This document shows positions 41,658 to 50,209 of a DNA stretch of 64,000 nucleotides, piece by piece (within the stretch, counting starts at the first letter, position 1; each line of letters opens with the position of its first letter). The stretch is from NCBI GenBank assembly GCA_937870825.1, contig CALMZO010000256.1, positions 1 to 64,000 on the forward strand, written 5' to 3'. Made by a program: the position numbers and the translations under genes. The DNA comes from an uncultured Chloroflexota bacterium (GTDB lineage Bacteria; Chloroflexota; Anaerolineae; UBA4142; SHND01). Under the pieces are notes generated by a model. The model did not search any database. It was not told the origin of the DNA and saw nothing but the letters and a program-made list of their open reading frames with translations.

Positions 41658-42233
41658 ATGATTCAAACCGCAACACCAATCTCGAAACGGCGTCGCGTTC
41701 ATTTGTGGACGTATGATGAAATGTCGGCGAAATTACCAGAGACAAATCAACCCATTGAACTTTGGGATGGAGAACTCGTTATGGGTGACGCGCCAACACC
41801 GAAACATCAAGCATCTGTCGGCGAACTTTTTGTCGCACTGCGTAATTTCGTCAAAGCAAACAAATTGGGGCGAGTGTTTCCTTCTCCAATTGATGTCGTT
41901 CTTTCGCAGCGACGCGTTGTTCAACCCGATATCGTCTTTGTTTCCATTGCGAAACAATCCATCATCCAAGACGCCATTCGCGGCGTTCCCGACCTCGTTG
42001 TCGAAATTATTTCCACGGGCAGTTGGCGGCGCGATACGATTGACAAACGCGCGTTGTATCAGCAACATGGCGTACAAGAGTACTGGATTGTTGACCCCGA
42101 AGCCGCGAGTGTTGAAGTGTTGACATTAAAGGACGGCGAGTTTCAATTGCTTGGACGTTTTGGCAAAACGCAAACCGCGCGTTCGGCGTTGCTGAAAGGG
42201 TTCAAGATTCGCGTCGCGGATATTTTGGAATAA
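41658..42233 (+). CDS. Uma2-family endonuclease-like protein (DUF820)
   Basis: 191 residues. It has the restriction-endonuclease-like core of the Uma2 family: [28 protein letters not shown] and EYWIVDPE. These proteins form large families in Cyanobacteria and Chloroflexota and are often seen in accessory regions. Their function is unsettled. The ATG at 41658 starts MIQTATP; two further in-frame ATGs lie 12-21 bp upstream. It is a single gene flanked downstream by a terminator. Confidence 0.88.
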   Translation: MIQTATPISKRRRVHLWTYDEMSAKLPETNQPIELWDGELVMGDAPTPKHQASVGELFVALRNFVKANKLGRVFPSPIDVVLSQRRVVQPDIVFVSIAKQSIIQDAIRGVPDLVVEIISTGSWRRDTIDKRALYQQHGVQEYWIVDPEAASVEVLTLKDGEFQLLGRFGKTQTARSALLKGFKIRVADILE

Positions 42234-42271
42234 AGATTCATTATGAAATTGCAGAACGCGCGCACGCCGCA

Positions 42272-42310
42272 AAAAGACCTCTGAGAAATAGCCAGAGGTT
42301 TTCTTTTTTT
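42272..42310 (+). terminator. Rho-independent terminator after the Uma2 gene
   Basis: ACCTCTG (42277-42283) pairs with CAGAGGT (42293-42299), followed by a long T-rich run. Confidence 0.75.
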
Positions 42311-42372
42311 TCTTGTGCTACAATTCCCTCACGAGTCACCTGTCACCTTACCGCTTTGCAAAGGAGTCGCGC

Positions 42373-43005
42373 GTGGCATCCATCCCACTTGAACCGCGTG
42401 TACTTGCCAATCAACGGTTGCATTGGAATCGTCTCGAAACGCTTTGGCAAATTCTGCCGCACGCGCTCGTGCTTCTCATTTTCATCGTTGGCGCATTTTT
42501 CGCGCACGAATTGGGACACGCCCTCGTCGCGCAATTTTTCGGCGCGCGCGTCGTCATGTTTAATGTGTTGGGCATGCAGTGGTATCCGAAATTGGAATGG
42601 ATGCCGCAATTCGGTTTTGGCGGCTATGTGTACTGGTTCGCGCCGGTGAATTTAACGAATCATCGCTTGATTATGCTGTCAGGTTCGACGACGATGCTCC
42701 TTGTTTCGATTGCGGCAGTCAGCGCATTGAGTCTTTTGCCGCTGCGCGCGTGGACGCGCACGGCATGTATCGTGATGTCGTTGTATTTCTTGGACGGGCT
42801 TTTCAAGATTCTGCCGGTTCTTGGCTGGATGCCGTTGGGATGGAATAGTCGTTTTACCCGTTCATTTTCCGAAGCGTACTTTGCCGCCGTGGGCTTGGGC
42901 ATTTCGCGCGAAATATACATTGCCGCGATTTTTGTTTCTTCCGCGTTGATTCTCATTCTGCTCGCGCGCGCCCTCACGCGTTCGCGCACAACCGCGCGCC
43001 TTTGA
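42373..43005 (+). CDS. M50-like zinc metalloprotease
   Basis: 210 residues with about five membrane helices. The zinc motif HELGH lies in the first helix (AFFAHELGHALVAQFFGA), followed later by LYFLDGLFKILPVLG, which resembles the second metal site (N/D-x-x-x-x-x-x-P) of intramembrane proteases. No PDZ domain is present. Substrate unknown. The GTG at 42373 is 6 nt after AAGGAG, so I chose it over 42313. Confidence 0.78.
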   Translation: MASIPLEPRVLANQRLHWNRLETLWQILPHALVLLIFIVGAFFAHELGHALVAQFFGARVVMFNVLGMQWYPKLEWMPQFGFGGYVYWFAPVNLTNHRLIMLSGSTTMLLVSIAAVSALSLLPLRAWTRTACIVMSLYFLDGLFKILPVLGWMPLGWNSRFTRSFSEAYFAAVGLGISREIYIAAIFVSSALILILLARALTRSRTTARL

Positions 43006-43031
43006 AATTCAACAGAAAAAAAGTGTAGGAT

Positions 43032-44642
43032 ATGTCCATTCTCCATTCGCATCTCAATACAAACAGTCCAGAGTTTCAAGCCAACGCGGAATTTCACCGC
43101 GCGCTCGCGCAAGAATTACGCGCGCGTCTCGACGCCGCGCGTCAAGGCGGGGGTGAAAAATATCGCGCGCGGCATGAGGCGCAAGGCAAAATTTTCGTGC
43201 GTGAACGCATTGACCGCTTGCTCGACGACGGTTCGCCGTTTTTGGAACTGTCGCCGCTTGCGGCTTTTGAAGTGTATGACGACGAAACGCCGAGCGCGGG
43301 AATTGTCACGGGCATCGGGCGCGTGAGCGGGCAGCAAGTGCTGATTGTGGCAAACGACGCGACAGTGAAAGGCGGTTCGTACTATCCACTCACGGTGAAA
43401 AAACATTTGCGCGCGCAAGAAATCGCGCAAGAAAATTTTTTGCCGTGCATTTATCTCGTGGACTCGGGCGGCGCGTTTTTGCCGTTGCAGGACCAAGTGT
43501 TTCCCGACGCCGACCATTTCGGCAAAATTTTTTACAATCAAGCGCGCATGAGCGCGTTGGGCATTCCGCAAATCGCGGTGGTCATGGGTTCGTGTACCGC
43601 AGGCGGCGCGTACGTTCCCGCAATGAGCGATGAAACCATTATTGTGCGCGGAACAGGGACCATTTTTCTCGGCGGTCCGCCATTGGTCAAAGCCGCGACG
43701 GGCGAAGTTGTCACCGCCGATGAATTGGGCGGCGCGGATGTGCATACGCGCAAAAGCGGCGTGGCTGACCATTTCGCAGAAGACGACGAACACGCGCTGG
43801 AACTCGCGCGCGGAATTGTGGAAACGCTAAATCGTCAAACGCAATTGTCCGTCACCGTCGAACCACCCGAAGAACCTCTTTACGACGCGCGCGAAATGTA
43901 TGGAATTTTGCCGCGCAGTTTTCGCGAAGCGTACGATGTGCGTGAAATGATTGCGCGCCTTGTGGATGGTTCGCGTTTTCGTGAATTCAAAGCGCGGTAC
44001 GGCACGACACTCGTGTGCGGTTTCGCGCGCATTCACGGTTATCCCGTCGGCATCATTGCAAACAACGGCGTACTGTTTTCCGAGAGTGCGCTCAAGGGAA
44101 CGCACTTTATCGAATTGTGTTCGCAGCGCGGCATTCCCCTTTTGTTTTTGCAAAACATCACGGGCTTTATGGTGGGCAAACAGTACGAGGCGGGCGGCAT
44201 CGCCAAAGACGGCGCGAAATTGGTGAACGCGGTGAGCAACGCGTCCGTTCCAAAACTCACCATTATCGTCGGCGGCTCGTTCGGCGCGGGCAATTACGGC
44301 ATGGCGGGACGCGCGTATCAACCGCGTTTTTTGTGGATGTACCCGAACGCGCGCATTTCCGTGATGGGCGGCGAACAAGCGGCGAACGTTTTGCTCACGA
44401 TTAAACAAGAACAACTCGAACGCGAAGGCAAAGCATTGTTGAACGCGCAAGAACAGCAAGAATTCATGCGTCCGATTTTGGAAAAATACGAACACGAAGG
44501 CAGCCCGTACTATTCCACCGCGCGCTTGTGGGATGACGGCGTGATTGACCCTGCGGATACGCGAAAGGTGTTGGCGCTCGCGTTGAGCGTTGTCTTGAAC
44601 GCGCCGCCGGTGAAAAATAATTTTGGCGTGTTTCGCATGTAG
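43032..44642 (+). CDS. mccB: Acyl-CoA carboxylase beta subunit (methylcrotonyl-CoA type)
   Basis: 536 residues, normal for MccB/AccD1. Both crotonase-like carboxyltransferase halves are present: [39 protein letters not shown], and in the second half [15 protein letters not shown] and [16 protein letters not shown]. It transfers carboxyl from biotin to 3-methylcrotonyl-CoA or a related acyl-CoA. With the next four genes it reproduces the order known in mycobacteria (accD1-accA1-maoC-citE), which supports leucine breakdown. There is a 182-bp gap to the biotin carboxylase gene. Confidence 0.92.
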   Translation: MSILHSHLNTNSPEFQANAEFHRALAQELRARLDAARQGGGEKYRARHEAQGKIFVRERIDRLLDDGSPFLELSPLAAFEVYDDETPSAGIVTGIGRVSGQQVLIVANDATVKGGSYYPLTVKKHLRAQEIAQENFLPCIYLVDSGGAFLPLQDQVFPDADHFGKIFYNQARMSALGIPQIAVVMGSCTAGGAYVPAMSDETIIVRGTGTIFLGGPPLVKAATGEVVTADELGGADVHTRKSGVADHFAEDDEHALELARGIVETLNRQTQLSVTVEPPEEPLYDAREMYGILPRSFREAYDVREMIARLVDGSRFREFKARYGTTLVCGFARIHGYPVGIIANNGVLFSESALKGTHFIELCSQRGIPLLFLQNITGFMVGKQYEAGGIAKDGAKLVNAVSNASVPKLTIIVGGSFGAGNYGMAGRAYQPRFLWMYPNARISVMGGEQAANVLLTIKQEQLEREGKALLNAQEQQEFMRPILEKYEHEGSPYYSTARLWDDGVIDPADTRKVLALALSVVLNAPPVKNNFGVFRM

Positions 44643-44824
44643 GTGTTCGAATATCACACAAGGACAGAGGCGCGAACCAACCCGAGAGGACTTTATCATT
44701 CGGCTATTGAAAATTTGATGCTTTGGGCTGCCGTAAAAAGGCGCAGGGTGATGTTTCAAAAATTTTATTCCAAGAATCCTGCGCCCACACTCGAACAACC
44801 AAGCGAGTTGGCATTACGCGAAAA

Positions 44825-46441
44825 ATGAAATTCAAAAAAATCCTCATTGCCAATCGCGGCGAAATTGCGGTACGCATCATGCGCGCGTGCCGCGAGATGA
44901 ATATCGCGACTGTCGCCGTCTATTCCGACGTAGACCGCGCGGCGTTGCACACGCGCGTCGCGGATGAAGCGATTTCCATCGGCGCGCCGCCGCCGCGCGA
45001 GTCGTATTTGAACATTGAAAAAATTATTGACGCGGCAAAAAAAACGAATGCCGACGCGATTCATCCCGGGTATGGCTTTCTCGCCGAAAATGCCGAGTTC
45101 GCGCAGGCGGTGAATGACGCGGGGATTGTGTTTATCGGACCGTCGCCGTTTTCAATTCGCGCGATGGGCGATAAAGCGGAGGCGCGCGCGCGCATGATGG
45201 CGAGCGGCGTGCCGGTGGTGCCGGGTTTTCAAGATGCGGACGACGATGAAGCGTTGGCGCGCGCAGCACGCGAACTTGGTTTTCCGGTTTTGATTAAAGC
45301 GGCGGCGGGCGGCGGAGGAAAAGCGATGCGCGTTGTGCATGAGGCGCTGGAATTTTCGGAATCGCTTGCCGGCGCGCGGCGGGAGGCGCTGAACGCGTTT
45401 GGCGACGCGCGCGTGATTTTGGAAAGGTATGTTGAGAACGCGCGGCACATCGAGTTTCAAATTCTCGCGGATAAATTTGGCAACACCATTCATTTGTTTG
45501 AACGCGAGTGTTCGATTCAGCGAAGGCATCAGAAAATTATTGAAGAGACGCCGTCCCCTTTGCTTGACCCTTCGACAAGCTCAGGGCTGCGCGAAAAAAT
45601 GGGCAACGCCGCAGTCGCCGCCGCGCGCGCGGTGAATTATGAAAACGCGGGAACGATTGAATTTATTGTTGACCCTGAAACGCGCGAATTTTATTTTTTG
45701 GAAATGAATACGCGCTTGCAGGTAGAGCATCCGATTACAGAAGTGACGACGGGACCGGATATTGTGAAATGGCAATTGCGAATTGCGAATGGGGAACAGT
45801 TAGTAATGAACAGTCATCAGTCATCAGCAACCGGTCTCCAGTCCCTCGACTTTGCTCGGGCCAAGTCTCCAGTCTCCACGAATCAACGCGGACATGCGCT
45901 CGAGTGCCGCATTTATGCCGAAGACCCGTCAAATCATTTTCTGCCGTCCACAGGACGCGTGTTGGCTTTGGAGTTGCCGAACATGCCGGGCGTGCGCGCG
46001 GATTCGGGGATTGCGACGGGCGACGAGGTGAGCGCGTTTTATGACCCGCTGCTGGTGAAATTGATTGCGCAAGCGGAAACCCGCGACGCGGCGATTGCGA
46101 AAATGCAAACCGCGCTGCGTGAATTTGTTTTGCTCGGTGTGACGACGAATGTGGAATTTTTGCAAGCCGTGTTATCGCATCCGACCTTTCGCGCGGGCGC
46201 GGCGACGACGCGGTTTATTGAAAGTGAAATGCAATACCTGGGACGGACGACGGAGGACGAACGACGGAGGACGAACGATGAACGACGGAGGACGGGATTA
46301 ATTGCGGCAGCATTGATGGAATTGTTGGAGAAGAAGAGTGCAAGTGTCGAGGTATCGAATGTCAACGACCCGTATAGTCCTTGGAGAAACACGAATCAGT
46401 TTCGCGGGGGAGAGGAATGCCAGCGGATAAAAAGCGGATAA
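44825..46441 (+). CDS. Acyl-CoA carboxylase biotin carboxylase chain, repeat-invaded and cut short by a stop
   Basis: 538 residues. The biotin carboxylase domain is complete: ILIANRGEIAVRI, IHPGYGFLAEN, AAGGGGKAMR, ERECSIQRRHQKIIEE and EMNTRLQVEHPITEVT. It carboxylates biotin with ATP and bicarbonate. Four repeat-derived insertions keep the frame: residues STSSGL (45568-45586), about 20 extra residues before RGHALECRI (45797-45884), TTEDERRRTNDERRRT (46241-46297), and the end QRIKSG (46422-46448). The stop TAA (46439-46441) lies inside the last repeat, and the frame then continues open into the biotinyl gene. In MccA/AccA1 these parts form one chain. Confidence 0.9.
   Translation: MKFKKILIANRGEIAVRIMRACREMNIATVAVYSDVDRAALHTRVADEAISIGAPPPRESYLNIEKIIDAAKKTNADAIHPGYGFLAENAEFAQAVNDAGIVFIGPSPFSIRAMGDKAEARARMMASGVPVVPGFQDADDDEALARAARELGFPVLIKAAAGGGGKAMRVVHEALEFSESLAGARREALNAFGDARVILERYVENARHIEFQILADKFGNTIHLFERECSIQRRHQKIIEETPSPLLDPSTSSGLREKMGNAAVAAARAVNYENAGTIEFIVDPETREFYFLEMNTRLQVEHPITEVTTGPDIVKWQLRIANGEQLVMNSHQSSATGLQSLDFARAKSPVSTNQRGHALECRIYAEDPSNHFLPSTGRVLALELPNMPGVRADSGIATGDEVSAFYDPLLVKLIAQAETRDAAIAKMQTALREFVLLGVTTNVEFLQAVLSHPTFRAGAATTRFIESEMQYLGRTTEDERRRTNDERRRTGLIAAALMELLEKKSASVEVSNVNDPYSPWRNTNQFRGGEECQRIKSG
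45568..45586. repeat. Palindromic element inside the biotin carboxylase gene
   Basis: CCCTTCGACAAGCTCAGGG, in frame, adds about six residues (STSSGL) to a loop after LLDP, where relatives read straight into the REKMG helix. Confidence 0.8.
45797..45884. repeat. Heptamer array plus palindrome inside the biotin carboxylase gene
   Basis: CAGTCAT, CAGTCAT, CAGCAAC and CGGTCTC-type heptamers, interrupted by CCTCGACTTTGCTCGGG (45844-45860), and continued by AGTCTC-CAGTCTC. It looks like a palindrome that landed inside a tandem array. Confidence 0.8.
46241..46297. repeat. GACGGAGGACGAAC array inside the biotin carboxylase gene
   Basis: Nearly three copies of a 14-16 bp unit built from GACGGAG and GACGAAC heptamers, in frame. 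It encodes an Asp/Glu/Arg-rich insert. Confidence 0.85.
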
Positions 46442-46448
46442 GCGGATA
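46422..46448. repeat. AGCGGATA octamers that contain the splitting stop codon
   Basis: Three AGCGGATA units (46422-46429, 46433-46440, 46441-46448). The TAA formed by units two and three ends the biotin carboxylase frame. Confidence 0.85.
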
Positions 46449-46498
46449 GACAACACTTGGCCGTTTTCCAAATCCGTTGTCCCGCGCCGACAACAATC

Positions 46499-47005
46499 AT
46501 GAAACTCGTTTATAAACACAACGCGCAAACTAACACGCTCGACATTGAACGCGCGGGAGATGATTTTGAAATCGAAATTAACGGCGAACGCGCGCAGGTC
46601 CAAGTAATTTCGTTCGTGCCGCCGCGCGTTACATTTTTGTACAATGGCAAGATAGTTGATGCGCGCGTTGCGGACGAGGGAAAAAAACGTTGGGCGCATG
46701 TGGACGGCGCGACGTTCGTACTCGAACGCGTGGACGCGCGAACACCGCGCGGACATTCTCACGGCGCGCGTGAGGGAACGGGTTCGGGCATTGTCGTCGC
46801 GCCGATGCCGGGACAGGTGCGCGGTGTCTTGGTGAGCGAAGGCGCGGCAGTGGCAGAAGGTCAGCCGCTCGTAATTTTGGAAGCGATGAAGATGGAGGTA
46901 AAGGTGAGCGCGCCGCATGATGGAGTCGTCGCAAGACTGTTTGTAACGCAAGGGCAGAGTGTGGAGAGAGAACAGGTATTGGGAGAGATTCAGAGTAGTC
47001 AGTAG
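46499..47005 (+). CDS. Biotinyl-domain protein of the acyl-CoA carboxylase (BT-like plus BCCP)
   Basis: 168 residues. The first 75 residues are beta-rich (DDFEIEINGERAQVQVI) like the BT/linker region of MCC alpha chains. The last 75 form a lipoyl/biotinyl domain with APMPGQVRGVLV and the biotin-accepting lysine in EAMKMEV. It carries the carboxyl group between the two catalytic subunits. It is in the same reading frame as the biotin carboxylase gene, with only one stop between them. The final residues (QSSQ) come from a tandem repeat array. Confidence 0.9.
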   Translation: MKLVYKHNAQTNTLDIERAGDDFEIEINGERAQVQVISFVPPRVTFLYNGKIVDARVADEGKKRWAHVDGATFVLERVDARTPRGHSHGAREGTGSGIVVAPMPGQVRGVLVSEGAAVAEGQPLVILEAMKMEVKVSAPHDGVVARLFVTQGQSVEREQVLGEIQSSQ

Positions 47006-47052
47006 TCAGTAATCAGTAATCAGCAATCAGACTGAACACTGATTACTGATTG
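46991..47052. repeat. AGTAATC heptamer array at the biotinyl/MaoC junction
   Basis: AGTAGTC, AGTAGTC, AGTAATC, AGTAATC, AGCAATC, then an 8-nt centre and the inverse CTGATTACTGATTGC. It spans the stop codon and ends about 20 bp before the next start. Confidence 0.85.
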
Positions 47053-47073
47053 CGGTTCACTGTCCACCGGACA

Positions 47074-47538
47074 ATGACACACGGAAAATATTTTCAAGAG
47101 TTGAATGTCGGCGACAAATTTTTGCATGACCAACGCCGCACGATTACGGAAATGGACAATGTGTTGTTTTGCGCGTTGACGATGAATGACCAGCCGCTGC
47201 ACATTGACGCCGAGTTTGCAAAAGGCACACAATTCGGGCAGCGCGTCGTCAACGGAATTTTTGTGCTGGGGCTCGTCGTCGGACTTTCGGTCAGTGGTTT
47301 GAGTGAGGGGACGATTGTGGCGAATTTGAGTTTTGAAAATGTGTTGCAACCGAATCCGGTTTTCCACGGCGATACGATTTCGTGCGAGACGGAAATTTTG
47401 GAGAAACGCGAATCGAAAACAAAAAGTGACAGGGGCGTTGTGAAATTGAAACATCTTGGACGCAAGCAAGATGGAACAATTGTGTGTGAGTGTACGCGGA
47501 TGGTGATGTTTCGGAGACGAATGACGAATGACGAATGA
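47074..47538 (+). CDS. MaoC-like hot-dog hydratase
   Basis: 154 residues. The hydratase region reads NDQPLHIDAEFAKGTQFGQRV with the Asp/His pair, then NGIFVLGLVVGL and NPVFHGDTISCETEIL, all typical of the MaoC family. In M. tuberculosis the neighbouring maoC (Rv2499c) lies between the carboxylase and citE. By analogy this enzyme could hydrate 3-methylglutaconyl-CoA in leucine breakdown. The last residues (RMTNDE) are encoded by ATGACGA repeats that also form the next start codon. I chose ATG 47074 over 47050, which lies near the array. Confidence 0.85.
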   Translation: MTHGKYFQELNVGDKFLHDQRRTITEMDNVLFCALTMNDQPLHIDAEFAKGTQFGQRVVNGIFVLGLVVGLSVSGLSEGTIVANLSFENVLQPNPVFHGDTISCETEILEKRESKTKSDRGVVKLKHLGRKQDGTIVCECTRMVMFRRRMTNDE

Positions 47539-47539
47539 C
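47518..47539. repeat. ATGACGA array at the MaoC/CitE overlap
   Basis: Three units of CGAATGA. They encode the end of MaoC and, in another frame, the MTND start of the CitE-like protein. Confidence 0.75.
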
Positions 47540-48418
47540 AGACAACAAATGCGCGCGCGGCGATGTGTTTTGTACGTGCCCGGCAGCGACACGCGCAAAA
47601 TGGAAAAGGCAGTGACGCTCGGCGCGGATTGCGTGTGTTTTGATTTGGAAGACGGGGTTGCGTCGAGTCAAAAAGAAAACGCGCGTCCGCTGGTGGCGAA
47701 CGCGCTGCGCGATTTGAATTTTGGCGCGAGTGAAAGATTGGCGCGCATCAATGCGATTGGTTCGGGCATGGCGGAAGAGGATTTGGAGTTTGTCGTGCCT
47801 GCGCGTCCCGATGCCATTGTGATTCCCAAAGTGGGTGACGCGGAACAGGTGAAATGGGTGAGTGACAAGATTGGAGAACTGGAGACGAGAGACTCGATAG
47901 AGCTTGGGACCATCGGGTTGATTGGAATGATTGAGAGTGCGCGCGGGCTGCTGAATTTGCGCGATATTGTTTCCGCCGACGCGCGGTTGCAGGCATTGAT
48001 TTTTGGGGCGGAAGATTACGCGGCGGATGTGGGCGCGACGCGCACGCGCGAGGGCATGGAGGTCTTGTACGCGCGCAGCGCGATTGTTGCCGCGTGCGCG
48101 GCGTTCGGCTTGCAGGCGATTGATTTGTTGTATTTGGATTTTCGTGACGCCGAAGGGTTGCGCGCAGAAGCAACACGCGGCGCGCAACTCGGTTACGCGG
48201 GGATGCAGGTGATTCATCCGAATCAGGTGCCAATCGTGCAAGCGGTGTTTTCGCCGAGCGCCGATGCAATTGCGAACGCGCAACGTATTGTGGATGCGGC
48301 GCGCGAAAAATTACGAGAAGGGCGCGGCGCGTTCGCCTTGGACAACAAGATGGTGGACATGCCGGTCATCAAAGCGGCGGAGAGGGTGTTGGCGCGGGCG
48401 GGGATAAAGAGAGATTAG
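47528..48418 (+). CDS. CitE/HpcH-family acyl-CoA lyase
   Basis: 296 residues. Family motifs are VLYVPGSDTRKMEKA, CVCFDLEDGV (Mg-binding), GMIESARGLLN, IFGAEDYAADVGA, and the C-terminal DNKMVDMPVIKAAERVL typical of the CitE-like subfamily. The mycobacterial counterpart Rv2498c is described as a (3R)-specific beta-hydroxyacyl-CoA lyase acting on HMG-CoA. The same role fits this cluster. An alternative start at 47549 (MRARRCVLY) avoids the repeat-encoded residues and may be the real one. The end runs into a tandem array. Confidence 0.88.
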   Translation: MTNDRQQMRARRCVLYVPGSDTRKMEKAVTLGADCVCFDLEDGVASSQKENARPLVANALRDLNFGASERLARINAIGSGMAEEDLEFVVPARPDAIVIPKVGDAEQVKWVSDKIGELETRDSIELGTIGLIGMIESARGLLNLRDIVSADARLQALIFGAEDYAADVGATRTREGMEVLYARSAIVAACAAFGLQAIDLLYLDFRDAEGLRAEATRGAQLGYAGMQVIHPNQVPIVQAVFSPSADAIANAQRIVDAAREKLREGRGAFALDNKMVDMPVIKAAERVLARAGIKRD

Positions 48419-48507
48419 AGATTGGAGATTGAGGGATGGAGTGATGGAGTGATGGAGTGATGGAGTGATGGAGTGAGAGAGTGAACGGGTGACAAGGTGA
48501 CAGGGTG
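48410..48507. repeat. Octamer array at the CitE/FAD-oxidoreductase junction
   Basis: GATTAGAGATTGGAGATTG, then five GATGGAGT octamers, then degenerate GAGTGA/GGTGACA units up to the next ATG. Similar low-complexity sequence continues into the first 20 codons of the next gene. Confidence 0.9.
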
Positions 48508-49872
48508 ATGAGCGAGAAACGCGAAACGAGAGACGAACAACGAAAAACCAACAACGAACAACGTTATGATGCAATCATCGTCGGCGCGCGGGCGGCGGGC
48601 GCGGTGATGGCGGCGCTGATGGCGCAAGAAAATTTTCGTGTGCTTGTGGTTGACCGCGTGACGTTTCCAAAACCGACGCTTTCGTGTCCGATAACGTTCG
48701 GGAACACGTTCGATGTCCTGAACCGAATCGGCGTGTTGGAAAAAATTGAAGCGCTCGGCGCGCCGAAATTGCGTTTGTATCGGACCCAGATGCGCGACAT
48801 TCAGATGCATGGACGGATGCTGCCGTATGCGGGCTTTGATTACGCGTATCAAATACGACGCGAGTTGTACGATGAAGCCATTTTCAATCACGTCGCGCAA
48901 ATGCCGAATGTCGAAACGCGTTTGGGATTCAATGTCACCGATTTGATTTGGGAGAATGCACGCGTGGTGGGTGTGCGCGGCAGTGAGGGGGGGGGACAGG
49001 CGCAAGAAATTCGCGCGGACGCGGTAATTGGCGCGGACGGGATTTTTTCGACGATTGCGGAAAAAGTGAACGCGAAAAAATACAACGTTATCGCAGGACA
49101 CACATGCATTTATTATGCGTATTATGAAAATGTAAAACCCGCGACGACAGAGCCGACGGCGACGATTTATTATGACGCCGACGAACATTTCGCATTCGTC
49201 ACGGCGAACAGCGACAGTGATTTGACGGTGGTTTCGATTTCGCTGCCCGCTTCCCAATTTGAACGCGTGCGCCAAAATTACGAGAACGTGCATTTCGAGT
49301 ACGCGCAGAAAATTCCCGAAATGAGCGAACGGATGCGCGAGGCGAAACGCGCGACGCCCGTGTACGGCGTGAGTCCGCGCGAGTCGTTTTATCGCGAGCC
49401 GTTCGGCAACGGCTGGGTGTTGATTGGCGACGCGGCGTATTACAAAGACCCGCTGCCGGGACAGGGCATTCACGACGCGCTGCGTTCAGCGGAATTGGCA
49501 ACACAGGCGTTCGTCAAATATCGCGCGCTGGGGAAAAGCGCGCGCGCGTGGAACGACGCGTTTTCCGTTTATCACAAGACGCGTGACCGTGAAACGAAAG
49601 CGATGTATGAACTCACGGATTTTTACGCGAATTTGGAACGTCCGCGCACGGCGCAAGAGTTGGATTTTTTCCGCGCGATTGCGGAACAGCCGAAATGGTC
49701 AAACATTTACGTCAGCATGTTCAACGGCGTGACGAGCGTCAGTTGGTTTCGACGATTCGATACGGTGATGCGGATTTTGTTGGAATGGCGGTGGGGACAG
49801 TTGAAGGAAAAATTGTTTGGAACGCGCGCATCGCGTGAAACGAATTCTGCGCTCGGCGCGCCGACGCAGTAA
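48508..49872 (+). CDS. FAD-dependent oxidoreductase (geranylgeranyl-reductase/monooxygenase-like)
   Basis: 454 residues. The FAD fingerprint is DAIIVGARAAGAVMA, then ADAVIGADGIFS, and the late GDAAYYKDPLPGQGIHDAL, as in aromatic hydroxylases and prenyl reductases. Substrate unknown. The first 19 residues (EKRETRDEQRKTNNEQ) are low-complexity and encoded by repeat DNA, so the enzyme proper begins at YDAIIVG. A 9-bp G run at 48987-48995 encodes SEGGG. Terminated by a strong hairpin at 49913. Confidence 0.85.
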   Translation: MSEKRETRDEQRKTNNEQRYDAIIVGARAAGAVMAALMAQENFRVLVVDRVTFPKPTLSCPITFGNTFDVLNRIGVLEKIEALGAPKLRLYRTQMRDIQMHGRMLPYAGFDYAYQIRRELYDEAIFNHVAQMPNVETRLGFNVTDLIWENARVVGVRGSEGGGQAQEIRADAVIGADGIFSTIAEKVNAKKYNVIAGHTCIYYAYYENVKPATTEPTATIYYDADEHFAFVTANSDSDLTVVSISLPASQFERVRQNYENVHFEYAQKIPEMSERMREAKRATPVYGVSPRESFYREPFGNGWVLIGDAAYYKDPLPGQGIHDALRSAELATQAFVKYRALGKSARAWNDAFSVYHKTRDRETKAMYELTDFYANLERPRTAQELDFFRAIAEQPKWSNIYVSMFNGVTSVSWFRRFDTVMRILLEWRWGQLKEKLFGTRASRETNSALGAPTQ

Positions 49873-49912
49873 CGTGATTTTTTGAATTTGGAGTTTGTTC
49901 AGAACTAGAGAG

Positions 49913-49956
49913 GACGACGCGAACGCGTGACAGCGTTCGCGTCGTCTTTTTTTTTC
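49913..49956 (+). terminator. Strong Rho-independent terminator
   Basis: GACGACGCGAACG (49913-49925) pairs perfectly with CGTTCGCGTCGTC (49934-49946), followed by ten T. Confidence 0.92.
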
Positions 49957-50209
49957 ACTCATGGAAACGTGAATCCGCGCGAATCGTTCGCCAAACTACG
50001 GTTTGGCACGAATCTGCACGAATCAGGAAGGAAACAAAAAATTCGCGTAAATTCGTTGAAATTTGCATAGATTCGCGTTTCTTTTTTTTAACCCCATCCC
50101 GATTTCAGCGAATGAAACAGGATTGGCGTCTTTTGGCGATACAAGCACTTGAGTTGGCGGTGCGCGAGTGGTTTGATGCCAGCATCAGAACGAAAGGAGA
50201 ACGGGAATT
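49957..50209. other. Intergenic region with GAATCxxCGCGAAT-type simple repeats
   Basis: Between the terminator and the first PspA gene, several degenerate copies of ACGAATC / AATTCGCG occur on both strands (49970-50080). No gene is visible. The promoter of the PspA module must lie here, but I cannot place it. The ribosome site is AAAGGAG at 50194-50200. Confidence 0.5.

Noticed and set aside
44643-44824. A small gene between the carboxylase beta and biotin carboxylase genes
   Set aside because: Short frames here are extensions of the neighbouring genes without domain content. I see no clear structure in this 182-bp gap.
46439-46441. Selenocysteine or programmed readthrough at the stop splitting the carboxylase chain
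   Set aside because: The codon is TAA, not TGA. No following structure typical of readthrough is visible, and the downstream gene has its own ATG.
48410-48507. CRISPR-like appearance of the GATGGAGT array
   Set aside because: Repeat units are 8 bp with no unique spacers and no cas genes nearby. It is a simple tandem array.
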